Shown piece after piece: positions 9,614-18,067 of a DNA stretch of 64,000 nt. Below the pieces are notes generated by a model that made no database searches, was not told where the DNA came from, and saw nothing but the letters and a program-made list of their open reading frames with translations. The stretch's first letter is position 1. Every line of letters starts with the position of its first letter. Origin of the DNA: Rhodanobacter glycinis (GTDB lineage Bacteria; Pseudomonadota; Gammaproteobacteria; Xanthomonadales; Rhodanobacteraceae); NCBI RefSeq assembly GCF_900114325.1, contig NZ_FOSR01000018.1, positions 1 through 64,000 of the forward strand, read 5' to 3'. Made by a program: the position numbers and the translations under genes.

Positions 9614-10746
9614 TGGTCGCGCTTGCACGCAAGACGCTGATCCACGAATGGCGGCGCTTCCTGCCGGCCATCCTCGCGGTGGGTTTCGCCGGCCTGCTGC
9701 AACTGCTGCAGGCGGCGCTGGTGCTGGGCATCTTCGGCAGCGCCAGCGTCTACATCACCAAATCCTCGGCCGACATCTGGGCCGGTTATCCCGGCACGCA
9801 AAGCGTGAGCCTGGGCCAGCCGATCAACCGCGACGTGGCGATGCACCTGCGCATGGATCCGGCCGTGAGCCGCGTCGAACCGTTCGACTGGGTCGACGGC
9901 AACTGGCGCGGCACCCAGGGAACTGGCGGCGTCCCCGTGTTCATCTGCGGCATCGATCCGAACCCGGACGGACTGATGTTCTCGCAAGCCCTGTCGCCGG
10001 AGCTGCGCGCACGCCTGAAGGAGCCGGGCGCGGTGATCGTCGACCAGGCCGACCTTTCCAGCCTCGGCGTCAAGCTTGGCGGCACCGGGGTCATCAACGG
10101 CCAGCGCGTGCACGTGGTCGGCATCAGCCATGGCCTGCGGGCGCTGGGCGGGGTCAACGTGATGACCTCGCTGGATACCGCGCGCATGCTCGACGGCGAC
10201 CCCGAAGACACCGACCGGATGACCTTCTACGTGGCCAAGCTGCGCGACCCGGCCATGGCCGCAAGCGTGGCGGAACGCTTGCGCGGCGCATCCACGTTCG
10301 GCCCCTACACGGTATGGACCGCGGATGATTTCGCGCGCCGTTCGCAGATGTACTGGATCCTCGACACCGGCGCCGGCGCCGGCGTGCTGTTCCTGGCCGG
10401 CATCGTGTTCCTGGTCGGCGCGGTGATCACCAGCCAGACCCTGATGGCCGCCGTGATCGGCTCGATCCGCGAGTACGCCACGCTCAATGCGCTGGGCGTG
10501 GGCGTGGGATCGCTGCGCAAGGTGGTGATGGAGCAGGCGTTCTGGGTCGGCGCGATCGGCCTGCTCGGCAGCATCGTGCTCGGCGTCCTGCTGCTGCTGC
10601 TGGCGCGCAGCCATGACGTACCGGTGACCCTGGACCCGATCACTGCGGTGGTCTGCCTGCTGCTGGGCATGGGCCTGGCCATCGTCTCGGGCCTCGCCGC
10701 CATGCGCAGCCTGCGCCGCGCCGATCCGGCGAGCCTGCTGCGATGA
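9613..10746 (+). CDS. ABC transporter permease, FtsX/DevC-like
   Basis: This 377-residue inner-membrane protein has one N-terminal membrane helix (~residues 18-45), a large periplasmic domain (~50-255) and three helices at ~258-285, ~310-335 and ~345-365. This is the type VII (FtsX/MacB-like) topology. The permease ends LRRADPASLLR, a typical coupling-end sequence. It overlaps the preceding gene by 1 nt and the ATPase gene by 4 nt. Such permeases do not pump through the membrane but drive the adaptor and channel mechanically. Substrate unknown; DevBCA relatives export glycolipids or peptides. Confidence 0.88.
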   Translation: MVALARKTLIHEWRRFLPAILAVGFAGLLQLLQAALVLGIFGSASVYITKSSADIWAGYPGTQSVSLGQPINRDVAMHLRMDPAVSRVEPFDWVDGNWRGTQGTGGVPVFICGIDPNPDGLMFSQALSPELRARLKEPGAVIVDQADLSSLGVKLGGTGVINGQRVHVVGISHGLRALGGVNVMTSLDTARMLDGDPEDTDRMTFYVAKLRDPAMAASVAERLRGASTFGPYTVWTADDFARRSQMYWILDTGAGAGVLFLAGIVFLVGAVITSQTLMAAVIGSIREYATLNALGVGVGSLRKVVMEQAFWVGAIGLLGSIVLGVLLLLLARSHDVPVTLDPITAVVCLLLGMGLAIVSGLAAMRSLRRADPASLLR

Positions 10747-11495
10747 GCATGCCCGACGTCATCGCTCCATCGCCGAACATCACGCTGCAGGCTCGCGGCG
10801 TGAGCAAGGCATTCGTGTCCGGCAGGCTGCGCAGCCCGGTGCTGCAGGATCTCTCGCTGGAAGTGCATGCCGGCGAGCTCACCCTGATTTCCGGACCTTC
10901 CGGTTGCGGCAAGAGCACCTTGCTGTCGATCCTCAGCGGATTGCAATCGCCGGATACCGGCAGCGTGCACGCGCTGGGCATGGCGCTGAGCGGACTCAAC
11001 CGGCGCCAGACCGAGCACTTCCGCCTGCAGCACACCGGCTTCGTGTTCCAGGGTTTCAACCTGTTCCCGGCGCTGAACGCACTGGAACAGGTGGAACTGC
11101 CGCTGGGCTACCTCGGCCTCGACCGCACCGAGACCCGCCGCCGCGCCGCGGCATCGCTGGAAGAAGTGGGCCTGGGCCCACGCATGCACCTGCGCCCGGC
11201 CGAACTGTCCGGCGGCGAAAAACAACGCGTGGCGATTGCCCGCGCGCTGGCCAAGGAACCCGAGCTGCTGTTCGCCGACGAACCGACCAGCGCACTGGAC
11301 GCCGCCAACGGCCAGACCATCATCGGCATCCTGCACACCATCGCCCGCACCCACGGCGCCACCGTGTTGTGCGTCAGCCATGACCCGCGCCTGGTCGCGC
11401 ACGCCGATCGCGTGCTGGCCATGGAAGATGGCCGCATTCTCAGCGACCGCCGCCGCGACGCCACCCACGTGGCTTCACCCGAGATCTCATCATGA
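10743..11495 (+). CDS. ABC transporter ATPase, LolD/DevA/MacB class
   Basis: The 250-residue ATPase is complete. Walker A is GPSGCGKST (~residues 51-59), the Q-loop is FVFQGFNLFP, the signature is LSGGEKQRVAIARAL and Walker B is LLFADEPTSALD. An H-loop histidine follows in CVSHDPRL. The Q-loop and D-loop wording places it with the LolD-like ATPases that pair with FtsX-type permeases. It overlaps both neighbours by 4 nt (ATGA), so the proteins are probably made at fixed ratio. Confidence 0.93.
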   Translation: MSMPDVIAPSPNITLQARGVSKAFVSGRLRSPVLQDLSLEVHAGELTLISGPSGCGKSTLLSILSGLQSPDTGSVHALGMALSGLNRRQTEHFRLQHTGFVFQGFNLFPALNALEQVELPLGYLGLDRTETRRRAAASLEEVGLGPRMHLRPAELSGGEKQRVAIARALAKEPELLFADEPTSALDAANGQTIIGILHTIARTHGATVLCVSHDPRLVAHADRVLAMEDGRILSDRRRDATHVASPEISS

Positions 11496-12532
11496 AGTCG
11501 ATTGCACCTGCTCCGACCTGGACCCGGCACCGTCCAGCCCTGTTCGGCATCGGCGGCCTCTTGCTGGTCACCACGTTGCTGGGCGCCTGTTCGAAGCAGG
11601 CCGACGCGCCGCCACCCGCCACCGCCACGCAGGCGAGTTATGTCGCCGTGGCACGCGGCCGCATCGACATCGAAGGCGGCCTGCTGAAGCTGTCGATGGC
11701 GCGCGCCGGCACCCTCGCCAGCGTCGCCGTGCACGAAGGCGAACAGGTGAAACGCGGACAACTGCTCGCCAGCCTCGACAGTCGCGCGGCGCAATTGGGC
11801 GTGGACGCGGCGAAGGCGCAATTGAAGCAGGCGCAGGCCCAACTCGAACTGCTCACGATCAAGCAGGCCTCGGCCAAGCTGCGCGCACAGCGTCTGGTCG
11901 CGGCCGCCGCGGCCGGTGCCGGCGACGGCCAGAGCGCCGACGACGCCCGCGAAGCGAGCAGCCAGCTCGGCGCGCAAGCCACCGCGGCGCAGGCCGCCGT
12001 GGCCATGGCCCACCAGAAACTGGCCGAAGCGAACTACGCACTGCAGCAGGACAGCCTGCGCGCCCCGCTCGACGCCCAGGTGATCCGCGTGATTGCGCAG
12101 CCGGGTGCCAGCGTGAGCCCCGAGGCCGGCCCGCTGTTCACCCTGCTGCCGAACAAGCCGCGCATCGTGCGCGCCGAGCTCAACGAGAGCTTCGTCGGCG
12201 TGGTGCACGCCGGCATGCGCGCCGAGGTGGCCGACGATGACGGCAGCGGCAACGGGCACTGGGAGGCGCGCGTACTGCGCGTGGGCCAGGTCTATGGTCC
12301 CGATCCGCTGGAAAGCGATCCGCAGATCCGTGCCAACACGCGTACCGTGGAATGCGTGCTGGCCTTCGAGCATCCCGAGCAGTTGCGCATCGGCCAGCGC
12401 GTGGTCGTGCATTTCCTGCCCGGTTCGGCTGGCAGTCAGGCCGTCGAAAGTCAGGCCGTCGAAAGCCACGCCGTCGAAAGCTCGGAGAAACCGCAGGCTG
12501 CGACACTGCCAGCCTCCCGAACCACGCCGTGA
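11492..12532 (+). CDS. Periplasmic adaptor lipoprotein (HlyD/DevB family)
   Basis: The 346-residue adaptor has a lipoprotein-type signal (LLLVTTLLGAC, Cys ~33). A split biotinyl-lipoyl half follows (GTLASVAVHEGEQVKRGQLLASLD, in pieces). Ala/Gln-rich coiled-coil helices span about 105-185. The second half-lipoyl (LRAPLDAQVIRVIAQPGA) and a beta-barrel domain follow. It should bridge the permease and the outer-membrane protein of this operon. The C-terminal tail contains a 3-fold 5-residue repeat (AVESQ-like) encoded by a 15-bp tandem repeat. Start at ATG 11492 overlaps the ATPase stop. Confidence 0.88.
   Translation: MKSIAPAPTWTRHRPALFGIGGLLLVTTLLGACSKQADAPPPATATQASYVAVARGRIDIEGGLLKLSMARAGTLASVAVHEGEQVKRGQLLASLDSRAAQLGVDAAKAQLKQAQAQLELLTIKQASAKLRAQRLVAAAAAGAGDGQSADDAREASSQLGAQATAAQAAVAMAHQKLAEANYALQQDSLRAPLDAQVIRVIAQPGASVSPEAGPLFTLLPNKPRIVRAELNESFVGVVHAGMRAEVADDDGSGNGHWEARVLRVGQVYGPDPLESDPQIRANTRTVECVLAFEHPEQLRIGQRVVVHFLPGSAGSQAVESQAVESHAVESSEKPQAATLPASRTTP
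12434..12478 (+). repeat. 15-bp tandem repeat, three units, in adaptor C-terminus
   Basis: Two identical units AGTCAGGCCGTCGAA are followed by a third with two changes (AGCCACGCCGTCGAA). They encode the Q/H-A-V-E-S tail of the adaptor. Unit length divisible by three keeps the frame if copies are gained or lost. Confidence 0.85.
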
Positions 12533-12566
12533 CGGCGGTCGTTCGCGCTCTTCTCAGGTATCGCGC

Positions 12567-13403
12567 GTGATCCAGCAAACCGACTTTTTCTTCGAGGGTG
12601 GCCGCAGCGGCATCCTGCTGATCCACGGCCTCACCGGCACGCCGATGGAAATGCGCTTGCTCGGCAAGGGCCTGAACCGCGCCGGCTACACCGTGCACGG
12701 CATGCAGCTGGCCGGCCATTGCGGCGATGTCGACGATCTGCTCGCCACCAACTGGCACGACTGGTACGCCAGCGTGGAAAAAGCCGCAGACGCCTTGCGC
12801 GAGAAGGTCGATCACCTGTTCGTGGGCGGGCTGTCGATGGGCGCGCTGCTGGCACTGAAGCTGGCCGCCGACCGCCCCGCGCAGATCGCCGGCGTGGGCG
12901 TGTACGGTGCCACCTTCCGCTACGACGGCTGGAGCATCCCGCGCATCGCGCGGCTGTCGTTCCTGTTGCCGCTGCTGAAACGGCTGGGCATCGGCCGCAA
13001 CCGCAGCTTCATGGAACAGCCGCCCTACGGCATCCGCGACGAACGCCTGCGTGCGCAGATCAGCAGCGCCATGCTCGGTGGCGACAGCGCCGCTGCCGGC
13101 CTGCCGGGCAACCCGTGGCATTCGCTGGCGGAAATGTACGGCCTGGCCGCCGAAGTGCGCCGCCAGCTGCCGCAGGTGACGGCCCCCTGCCTGATCGCCC
13201 ATGCCAGCGAAGACGACGTCGCCAGCACCCGCAACGCGGAACTGGTGCAGCGTTCGGTCAGCGCCCCGACCGAGCTGCTGTTGCTGGACGACAGCTACCA
13301 CATGATCACCATCGACAAGCAGCGGCGCCTGCTGGTCGATCGCTCGGCTGCGTTCTTCGATCGTGTGGCCGAAGGCGTCCCCCTTCAGCGCGTCGCGGCC
13401 TGA
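12567..13403 (+). CDS. Alpha/beta hydrolase, carboxylesterase/acyl-hydrolase type
   Basis: This 278-residue cytoplasmic serine hydrolase has an oxyanion segment ILLIHGLTGTP (~residues 17-27). Its nucleophile elbow is GGLSMGA, giving S90. A catalytic Asp is likely in HASEDDVAS and the His in DDSYHMITID. The pattern resembles Est30-type carboxylesterases and monoacylglycerol lipases. Start GTG at 12567 is chosen because the conserved beta-strand begins directly after it and an in-frame ATG is lacking until later. It stands 34 bp after the ABC operon and 2 bp before the small membrane pair, so it may be cotranscribed with both. A thioesterase-like role in the lipid cluster is inference. Confidence 0.8.
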   Translation: MIQQTDFFFEGGRSGILLIHGLTGTPMEMRLLGKGLNRAGYTVHGMQLAGHCGDVDDLLATNWHDWYASVEKAADALREKVDHLFVGGLSMGALLALKLAADRPAQIAGVGVYGATFRYDGWSIPRIARLSFLLPLLKRLGIGRNRSFMEQPPYGIRDERLRAQISSAMLGGDSAAAGLPGNPWHSLAEMYGLAAEVRRQLPQVTAPCLIAHASEDDVASTRNAELVQRSVSAPTELLLLDDSYHMITIDKQRRLLVDRSAAFFDRVAEGVPLQRVAA

Positions 13404-13405
13404 AC

Positions 13406-13783
13406 ATGCCGACCGGAGGCTCCATCACCGCCCTGGTCGCCGGGCTGTGGCTGGTCAACGTGATCCTCGACACCACCGGCCAGCTGGCATTCAAGGCCGC
13501 CGCCAGCGATCCCGCGGCAGGCGACGGCTTCGCCCGCTGGCTGCACATGGCCAGTCGCCCATGGTTGTGGACCGGCATTGCCTGCTACGTGCTGGAATTC
13601 CTGGCGTGGATCGCCTTCCTGTCGTTGCTGCCGCTGTCGCAGGCGATCCTGCTCGGCTCGATCAACATCGTAGCGGTGATGGTGGCCGGTCGCGTGCTGT
13701 TCGGCGAAAAGCTCACCTCCCTGCGCGTGGCCGGCATCCTGCTGGTGACGCTGGGCGTGGTGATCGTGGGAGTGGGCGGATGA
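13406..13783 (+). CDS. Small DMT-superfamily membrane protein, ArnE-like size
   Basis: The 125-residue protein has four hydrophobic helices: ~8-28, ~48-68, ~70-95 and ~100-122. This is the half-size DMT/EamA layout of small multidrug resistance proteins and of ArnE/ArnF, the heteromeric flippase for undecaprenyl-phosphate aminoarabinose. The ending AGILLVTLGVVIVGVGG is typical of these last helices. It overlaps its likely partner by 4 nt (ATGA), as expected for an obligate pair. A lipid or sugar-lipid flippase is inferred from pairing and context with DegT and ArnT-like genes; drug export by an SMR pair is the alternative. Confidence 0.75.
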   Translation: MPTGGSITALVAGLWLVNVILDTTGQLAFKAAASDPAAGDGFARWLHMASRPWLWTGIACYVLEFLAWIAFLSLLPLSQAILLGSINIVAVMVAGRVLFGEKLTSLRVAGILLVTLGVVIVGVGG

Positions 13784-14199
13784 AGCGCGGCTGGTTCTAC
13801 CTGATCGGCTTCCTGCTGCTGATGGGCTTCGACTCGATCGGCGCGATCAGCTTCAAGTACGCCGGCATGCATGCGCTGCCGGTGCAAGCCAACGCCGCGT
13901 GGCTGCTGCGCCTGTTCGGCAAGCCGTGGATCTACGGCGCGGTGATCGGTTACGTCGGCGCCTTCTTCACCTGGATGACCCTGCTCAAGCACGCGCCGAT
14001 CGGCCCGGCTTTCGCCGCCTCGCACCTGGAACTGGTGTCGGTGATGCTGCTGTCGGTGTGGCTGTTCAATGAACCGCTGACGCTGGCGCACGTGCTGGGC
14101 GCCGTGGCGATCATCGCCGGCATCGTCTGCCTCGGTTTTGCCGAGAGCCGCGAGCATGTCGCCGAACTCACGGATGATTCGACACGGGCCGATAGCTAG
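13780..14199 (+). CDS. Small DMT-superfamily membrane protein, ArnF-like partner
   Basis: The 139-residue, four-helix membrane protein is paired with the preceding gene by a 4-nt overlap. Helices lie at about 5-25, 48-68, 75-95 and 100-122. The E-L-V-S-V segment before helix 3 and NEPLTLAHVLGAVAIIAGI before helix 4 match EamA/DMT repeats. It is longer than its partner and ends in a charged cytoplasmic tail. Its stop codon lies inside the left arm of the inverted-repeat element that follows. Confidence 0.75.
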   Translation: MKRGWFYLIGFLLLMGFDSIGAISFKYAGMHALPVQANAAWLLRLFGKPWIYGAVIGYVGAFFTWMTLLKHAPIGPAFAASHLELVSVMLLSVWLFNEPLTLAHVLGAVAIIAGIVCLGFAESREHVAELTDDSTRADS

Positions 14200-14363
14200 G
14201 AGCGTGAGCGGTAGAAACGCAAGGGGCTGCGGCTTCGCGCTGTTGGCCAGCTTTTCCGCTCCTTTTCGTCAGATAGCTACGGCTATCTTCCTCAAATGAT
14301 CGAAAAACCTGCCTCAACATCGCTTTGCCTCGCCCCCTTGGTTTCTACCGCTCACGCTCCTAG
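14196..14363. repeat. MITE-like element with 23-bp perfect terminal inverted repeats
   Basis: The arm at 14196-14218 (CTAGGAGCGTGAGCGGTAG plus AAAC) is repeated exactly in reverse complement at 14341-14363, separated by 122 bp. Inside, GATAGCTACGGCTATC forms a second small hairpin (about 14272-14287). No reading frame of note lies between the arms. The left arm supplies the stop codon of the upstream gene. It could be a non-autonomous transposable element or a dispersed palindromic repeat; no clear target duplication is seen. Confidence 0.65.
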
Positions 14364-14378
14364 GCCCATCCTGCGCCC

Positions 14379-15593
14379 ATGCTTCCCCGCCGCCGACACG
14401 AATTGCCCCCGACCGCCGGCCTGCCGCTGACCCTGGCCGACCTGCGCCCGGGCCGGCCGTCGCTGGCGAGCGATCTTGCCCGGCTGTTGCACACGCCACC
14501 GCTGCAATTGACCTGCTCCGGCACCGCCGCCCTGCTGATTTCGCTGGTCACCCTGCACGAACAGCAGCCGCGTCGGCGACGCGTGGTGGTTCCGGCGTTC
14601 ACCTGCCCGCTGGTGGCGCTGGCCGTGCACAGCGCCGGGCTGGAACTGGTGCCGTGCGATCTGCGCCCCGATCATTTCGACATGGACCCGCAGGCCCTGC
14701 GTGCCGCCTGCGACGAACGCACGCTGGCCATCGTGCCCACCCACCTGGGCGGACGCGTGGCCGATGTCGACGACGCGCTGGCCGTCGCCAACAACGTCGG
14801 CGCGTATGTCATCGAAGATGCCGCGCAAGCCGTCGGCGCGCGACACGGCGACACCAGCGTGGGCCTGGCCGGCGACATCGGATTTTTCAGTCTTGCCGCG
14901 GGCAAGGGCTTGTCGATCTACGAAGGCGGCCTGCTGGCGGCGCGCGATCCCGCACTGCGCGAACAACTGCAACGCACCGCCGCGCGCATCGCACTGCCCA
15001 GCGCACACTGGGAACTGCGCCGCAGCATCGAGCTGCTGGGCTACGCCGCACTGTACCGCCCACACGGCCTGCGCCTGGCCTACGGCAATCCACTACGCCG
15101 CGCGCTGCGACGTGGCGATCCGGTCGCCGCCGTCGGCGACGATTTCGAACTGCCGCTGCCGCTGCACCCCGTGGGCCGCTGGCGCCAGGCCGTCGGCACA
15201 CACGCCGCCGTGCGCCTGCCCGCCTTCCTCGAACACTGCGCCGCGCAAGCGCAACGCCGCCTGCCGCGACTGCGCGAGATTCCCGGCATCCGCGTGCTCG
15301 ACGACAGCGGTAACGCCCACGGCAACTGGCCGTTCTTCCTGCTGCTGCTCCCCGACCAACGCCATCGCGACGAAGCACTGGAACAACTATGGCAAGCCGG
15401 CCTCGGTGTCAGCCGCCTGTTCATCCACGCGCTACCCGACTACGGCTATCTCAAGGGCATCGTGCCCGCCTGCGACGTACCAAACGCCCGCGACTTCGCC
15501 GCACGCAGCCTCAGCATCAGCAACAGCTCGTGGCTGGGCGATGATGATTTCGAGGCGATTTGCCGCGTGCTGGCTGCTGTCTGGAATAGATAA
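14379..15593 (+). CDS. DegT/DnrJ/EryC1/StrS-type aminotransferase
   Basis: This 404-residue PLP enzyme belongs to the sugar-aminotransferase superfamily that includes ArnB and PseC. Features are the CSGTAALLISL cofactor loop (~45-55), VVVPAFTCPLVALAV (~70), VIEDAAQAVGARHG with the ring-stacking Asp (~147), and the SLAAGKGLSIYEGG segment whose Lys forms the Schiff base (~185). The C-terminal half is Arg-rich and less typical, so the substrate may not be a nucleotide sugar. Just upstream is the ArnE/ArnF-like pair, and an ArnT-like transferase lies 5 kb further on. This supports, but does not prove, an aminated envelope precursor. Confidence 0.8.
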   Translation: MLPRRRHELPPTAGLPLTLADLRPGRPSLASDLARLLHTPPLQLTCSGTAALLISLVTLHEQQPRRRRVVVPAFTCPLVALAVHSAGLELVPCDLRPDHFDMDPQALRAACDERTLAIVPTHLGGRVADVDDALAVANNVGAYVIEDAAQAVGARHGDTSVGLAGDIGFFSLAAGKGLSIYEGGLLAARDPALREQLQRTAARIALPSAHWELRRSIELLGYAALYRPHGLRLAYGNPLRRALRRGDPVAAVGDDFELPLPLHPVGRWRQAVGTHAAVRLPAFLEHCAAQAQRRLPRLREIPGIRVLDDSGNAHGNWPFFLLLLPDQRHRDEALEQLWQAGLGVSRLFIHALPDYGYLKGIVPACDVPNARDFAARSLSISNSSWLGDDDFEAICRVLAAVWNR

Positions 15594-15687
15594 AGCGCAG
15601 GCTTCGTGGGTCAATGCCAAATCAGAACTCGCAACCGCTGTGGCCACTCGAAGCGCAACTACTGAGAGCGCTACTTAGCGTAGTGCT

Positions 15688-16476
15688 TCAATGGAGAGCT
15701 TCGTCAATTTTGAATCGCATTTCATCTCGCGCCTGAAGGGTGTCGACCACGGATGACGCTGCATTGAGCAGGCGGGACCGGTCGAGATGAGGAATAGTTG
15801 ACTGGTCTTGAAATACAACCATCGATTTGAAGCGGGCAAACTCAGAATGCCCCTGCAGGTGATGTCGGAGGTATTGGATGATGATGGTTGCGAGCCTTGC
15901 CTTGCCTTGATCAGGTACGCCGAAGATAAAGAGCGGTCCACGCTCTCCTGGAATGTAGAGGTCTACCGGGTAGCTCTCTCTCTGAGGGACATTGGGAACA
16001 AAGAAGGTTTCCTTGACTTGGTCGGCCCCAACGATTGCATCTACCTCGTCCTTCAAGTCCTCATAGAACGTGCTTTGCACACGCACACGATTCAAGAAAG
16101 TGAGATCGTGTATCCGCGTTAGTCCCTGGCCAAACCGAACTATCGCAGACCCAAGCTCTTCTCCCGGAACATCAATGAAGAACTCGCCATCCTCCTCCTG
16201 GAATCCAGAACTCTGAACAATCTGCTGCAATAGCGCACCTCTAGTTCCATCTTTAAATTTTTTGAGATCGTTGGCATAACTAAGGTGCATCATGGTCGTA
16301 CCACGGTCGGTGACACGCACCCCACTCGGACCAGGCTTAAGGAACATGGAATAGTGATCTCCGTCGTCAAACGTAAACGGAGTAGTTACGAATAGGTAGC
16401 CGTCAGCGCGCAGCACGAGCTCTACGTCCGCGCACAGCGACGAGCATATGGTTTTCTTTAGTAGCTCTGTGTTCAT
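15688..16476 (-). CDS. DUF1828/DUF1829 domain protein of low-GC island
   Basis: The 262-residue protein has an N-terminal ~90 residues that match the DUF1828 pattern (TTPFTFDDGDHYSMFL, then VRVTDRG), a small alpha/beta fold. The remainder resembles the DUF1829 C-terminal half, with a central FFVPNVPQ segment and IFGVPDQGKARLATIIIQYL. No catalytic motif is evident and there is no signal or membrane helix. Base composition is clearly more AT-rich than in all neighbours. It overlaps the upstream 161-residue gene by 4 nt (ATGA), so both are one operon. Family function is not established; a defence or toxin-antitoxin role is only a guess from island context. Confidence 0.7.
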   Translation of the reverse strand: MNTELLKKTICSSLCADVELVLRADGYLFVTTPFTFDDGDHYSMFLKPGPSGVRVTDRGTTMMHLSYANDLKKFKDGTRGALLQQIVQSSGFQEEDGEFFIDVPGEELGSAIVRFGQGLTRIHDLTFLNRVRVQSTFYEDLKDEVDAIVGADQVKETFFVPNVPQRESYPVDLYIPGERGPLFIFGVPDQGKARLATIIIQYLRHHLQGHSEFARFKSMVVFQDQSTIPHLDRSRLLNAASSVVDTLQARDEMRFKIDEALH

Positions 16477-16958
16477 TTGCGGAATAGATCTGGCTCGTCG
16501 GGCCCCGTATCGAGATTAAGTATGTTGCACATGCGGCAGAGCGTATGCAGCGCCCCATTGTGCGTCTGGAAATCGCTAGTGATTTCGGCATAGTGCTCAG
16601 CGTTCTTGCCGGCAGCAATGTAACGCTCCGTAGCCACATGAACATGACAGCGACCTACCGGGAAACCTGTCTTCTCTAGCTGATTTGTGTGGGGGTGACT
16701 TCCCCCATTACAACGCATCAAAATCACAGGCTCACCACTTTTCGGCATCCAGCGAAGCCCAGCCGTGAAGTTGTCTTCCATGTCGACATGGCGACGCACA
16801 AAGACAACAAACTCTTCGTCCGCCTCGCGAGCAACCGCCCGATACTCCAGCCGATACGATTTGCCGTCTTTGATCTCGCGGGCTCCCTTGTTAACGACTG
16901 ATTTGGGCATTGCAAGCAGATCTTGAATCCTTTCTTCAGTAAGCAGCGCCAGCAACAT
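16473..16958 (-). CDS. Hypothetical protein, DUF6978-like, partner of DUF1828 protein
   Basis: The 161-residue soluble protein has a helical start, then LEYRAVAREADEEFVVFVRRHVDMEDNF (in pieces), an extended beta region MRCNGGSHPHTN and a C-terminal CRMCNIL. It resembles proteins labelled DUF6978, recalled from memory and not checked. Several His residues (SHPHTN, CHVHV) and Cys residues could bind metal. The ATG at 16958 has a strong GGGGGAG ribosome site 5 nt ahead. It is the first gene of the low-GC pair and overlaps the next by 4 nt. Function unknown. Confidence 0.6.
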   Translation of the reverse strand: MLLALLTEERIQDLLAMPKSVVNKGAREIKDGKSYRLEYRAVAREADEEFVVFVRRHVDMEDNFTAGLRWMPKSGEPVILMRCNGGSHPHTNQLEKTGFPVGRCHVHVATERYIAAGKNAEHYAEITSDFQTHNGALHTLCRMCNILNLDTGPDEPDLFRK

Positions 16959-17185
16959 CGACTCCCCCCTTCCGTGCTTCTCTGTAGAAGATACGGGTGG
17001 TTACAAGGAACTGTCCACTTCTCCAATCGCATAGGCCGCGACACGTGTGTCGAACTAGGCCACCACAGCAAGCCCAACGGAAAGCAGATTCTGATGAGCG
17101 AGAGCATCGTGGCACAACTGTCGGTCGTAAACGTTATGGCCGGCCATGCCTCATGCTAGAAAACATTGAGGGCAACCCCACTCGT

Positions 17186-18067
17186 TCAACCCGAACGGGC
17201 CGCCAACGCCCCCAGCAACTCCAGATTCAACGCATGCTGTTGCGCCTGCCAGCCGGCGAGTTGCGCCGGATCGATTTGCGGCTGCTCGTCCATCGCGGAG
17301 AGTTTGCGCTTCCACCAACTGCGGTATTGGTAATGCGAGACCTCACCGTTGACGTCGCTGCCGACCAGCGTGTGGCGCAGGCCGTTGATCAGCGCCAGCG
17401 CATGCGGCAGCAGCAGGCGGCCCTGGTCCCAGTTGGTTTGCGCGACTTCGGCGGAAAACACGTCCTTGTCGATCGACAGGTAGGTACGCAGGGTTTGCGT
17501 GCGTTGGCTTTCGACGAAGGCGTCGACCAGCGCTTCAGGGGTGTCGAAGCCACGGAAGCAGCGCGATACGCCGAGCCGCCGTGACCAGCCGGTATTCACG
17601 CCCATGCTCCAGTAGGTGAGCTTGCCGCGCAGCAGCGGCGTCAGGTAGTTCTCCCACGCGTGGCCCGCGCCGATGTCGGCCGAGGTGATGCCGAGCACGT
17701 GCACGTGCGCGACGAACGGCAGCGCCGCCACCCGGCGCACCCACGAGCCGCAATGCACGCCGAACGGGAAGCGCATGTTGTCGGGATGGTTGTCCAGCAC
17801 AACAACCTGGATCGGCGCGTCGGGGCGCATCCGCGCCAGCAGCGGCCAGGTAAGGTGGTGGAAGTCGCCGCTGCCCATGAACACGGTGCCGTGGCGCGCC
17901 GGCAACTGCGCATCCAGCGTGGCGCGAAAACGGCGCATGGTCGCCAGCGAACAGCCGAAGCGCAGGGATTCCTGCCACTCGGCCAAAGGCACGACCACGC
18001 TGTCGGGCAGATCACCGATGGAGTGGTCGATATCCAGTACCACCGGGCGCAGGTCGTGCTCACTCAT
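17186..18067 (-). CDS. Arginase/ureohydrolase-fold-like protein
   Basis: The 293-residue protein keeps the order of the ureohydrolase metal motifs but in changed form. These are MGSGDFHHLTW (arginase GGDHS-like), VVVLDNHPDNM (DAHxD-like), and YLSIDKDVFSAEVAQTNWDQG (SxDxDxxDP-like). SDVNGE lies near the end. It may be a metal-dependent amidine or amide hydrolase, or an arginase-like protein with a new activity. It overlaps the GNAT-like gene upstream by 8 nt, so the two are translated together. It stands beside the acyl carrier protein and ketosynthase genes, which transcribe the other way. The specific reaction is unknown. Confidence 0.6.
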   Translation of the reverse strand: MSEHDLRPVVLDIDHSIGDLPDSVVVPLAEWQESLRFGCSLATMRRFRATLDAQLPARHGTVFMGSGDFHHLTWPLLARMRPDAPIQVVVLDNHPDNMRFPFGVHCGSWVRRVAALPFVAHVHVLGITSADIGAGHAWENYLTPLLRGKLTYWSMGVNTGWSRRLGVSRCFRGFDTPEALVDAFVESQRTQTLRTYLSIDKDVFSAEVAQTNWDQGRLLLPHALALINGLRHTLVGSDVNGEVSHYQYRSWWKRKLSAMDEQPQIDPAQLAGWQAQQHALNLELLGALAARSG

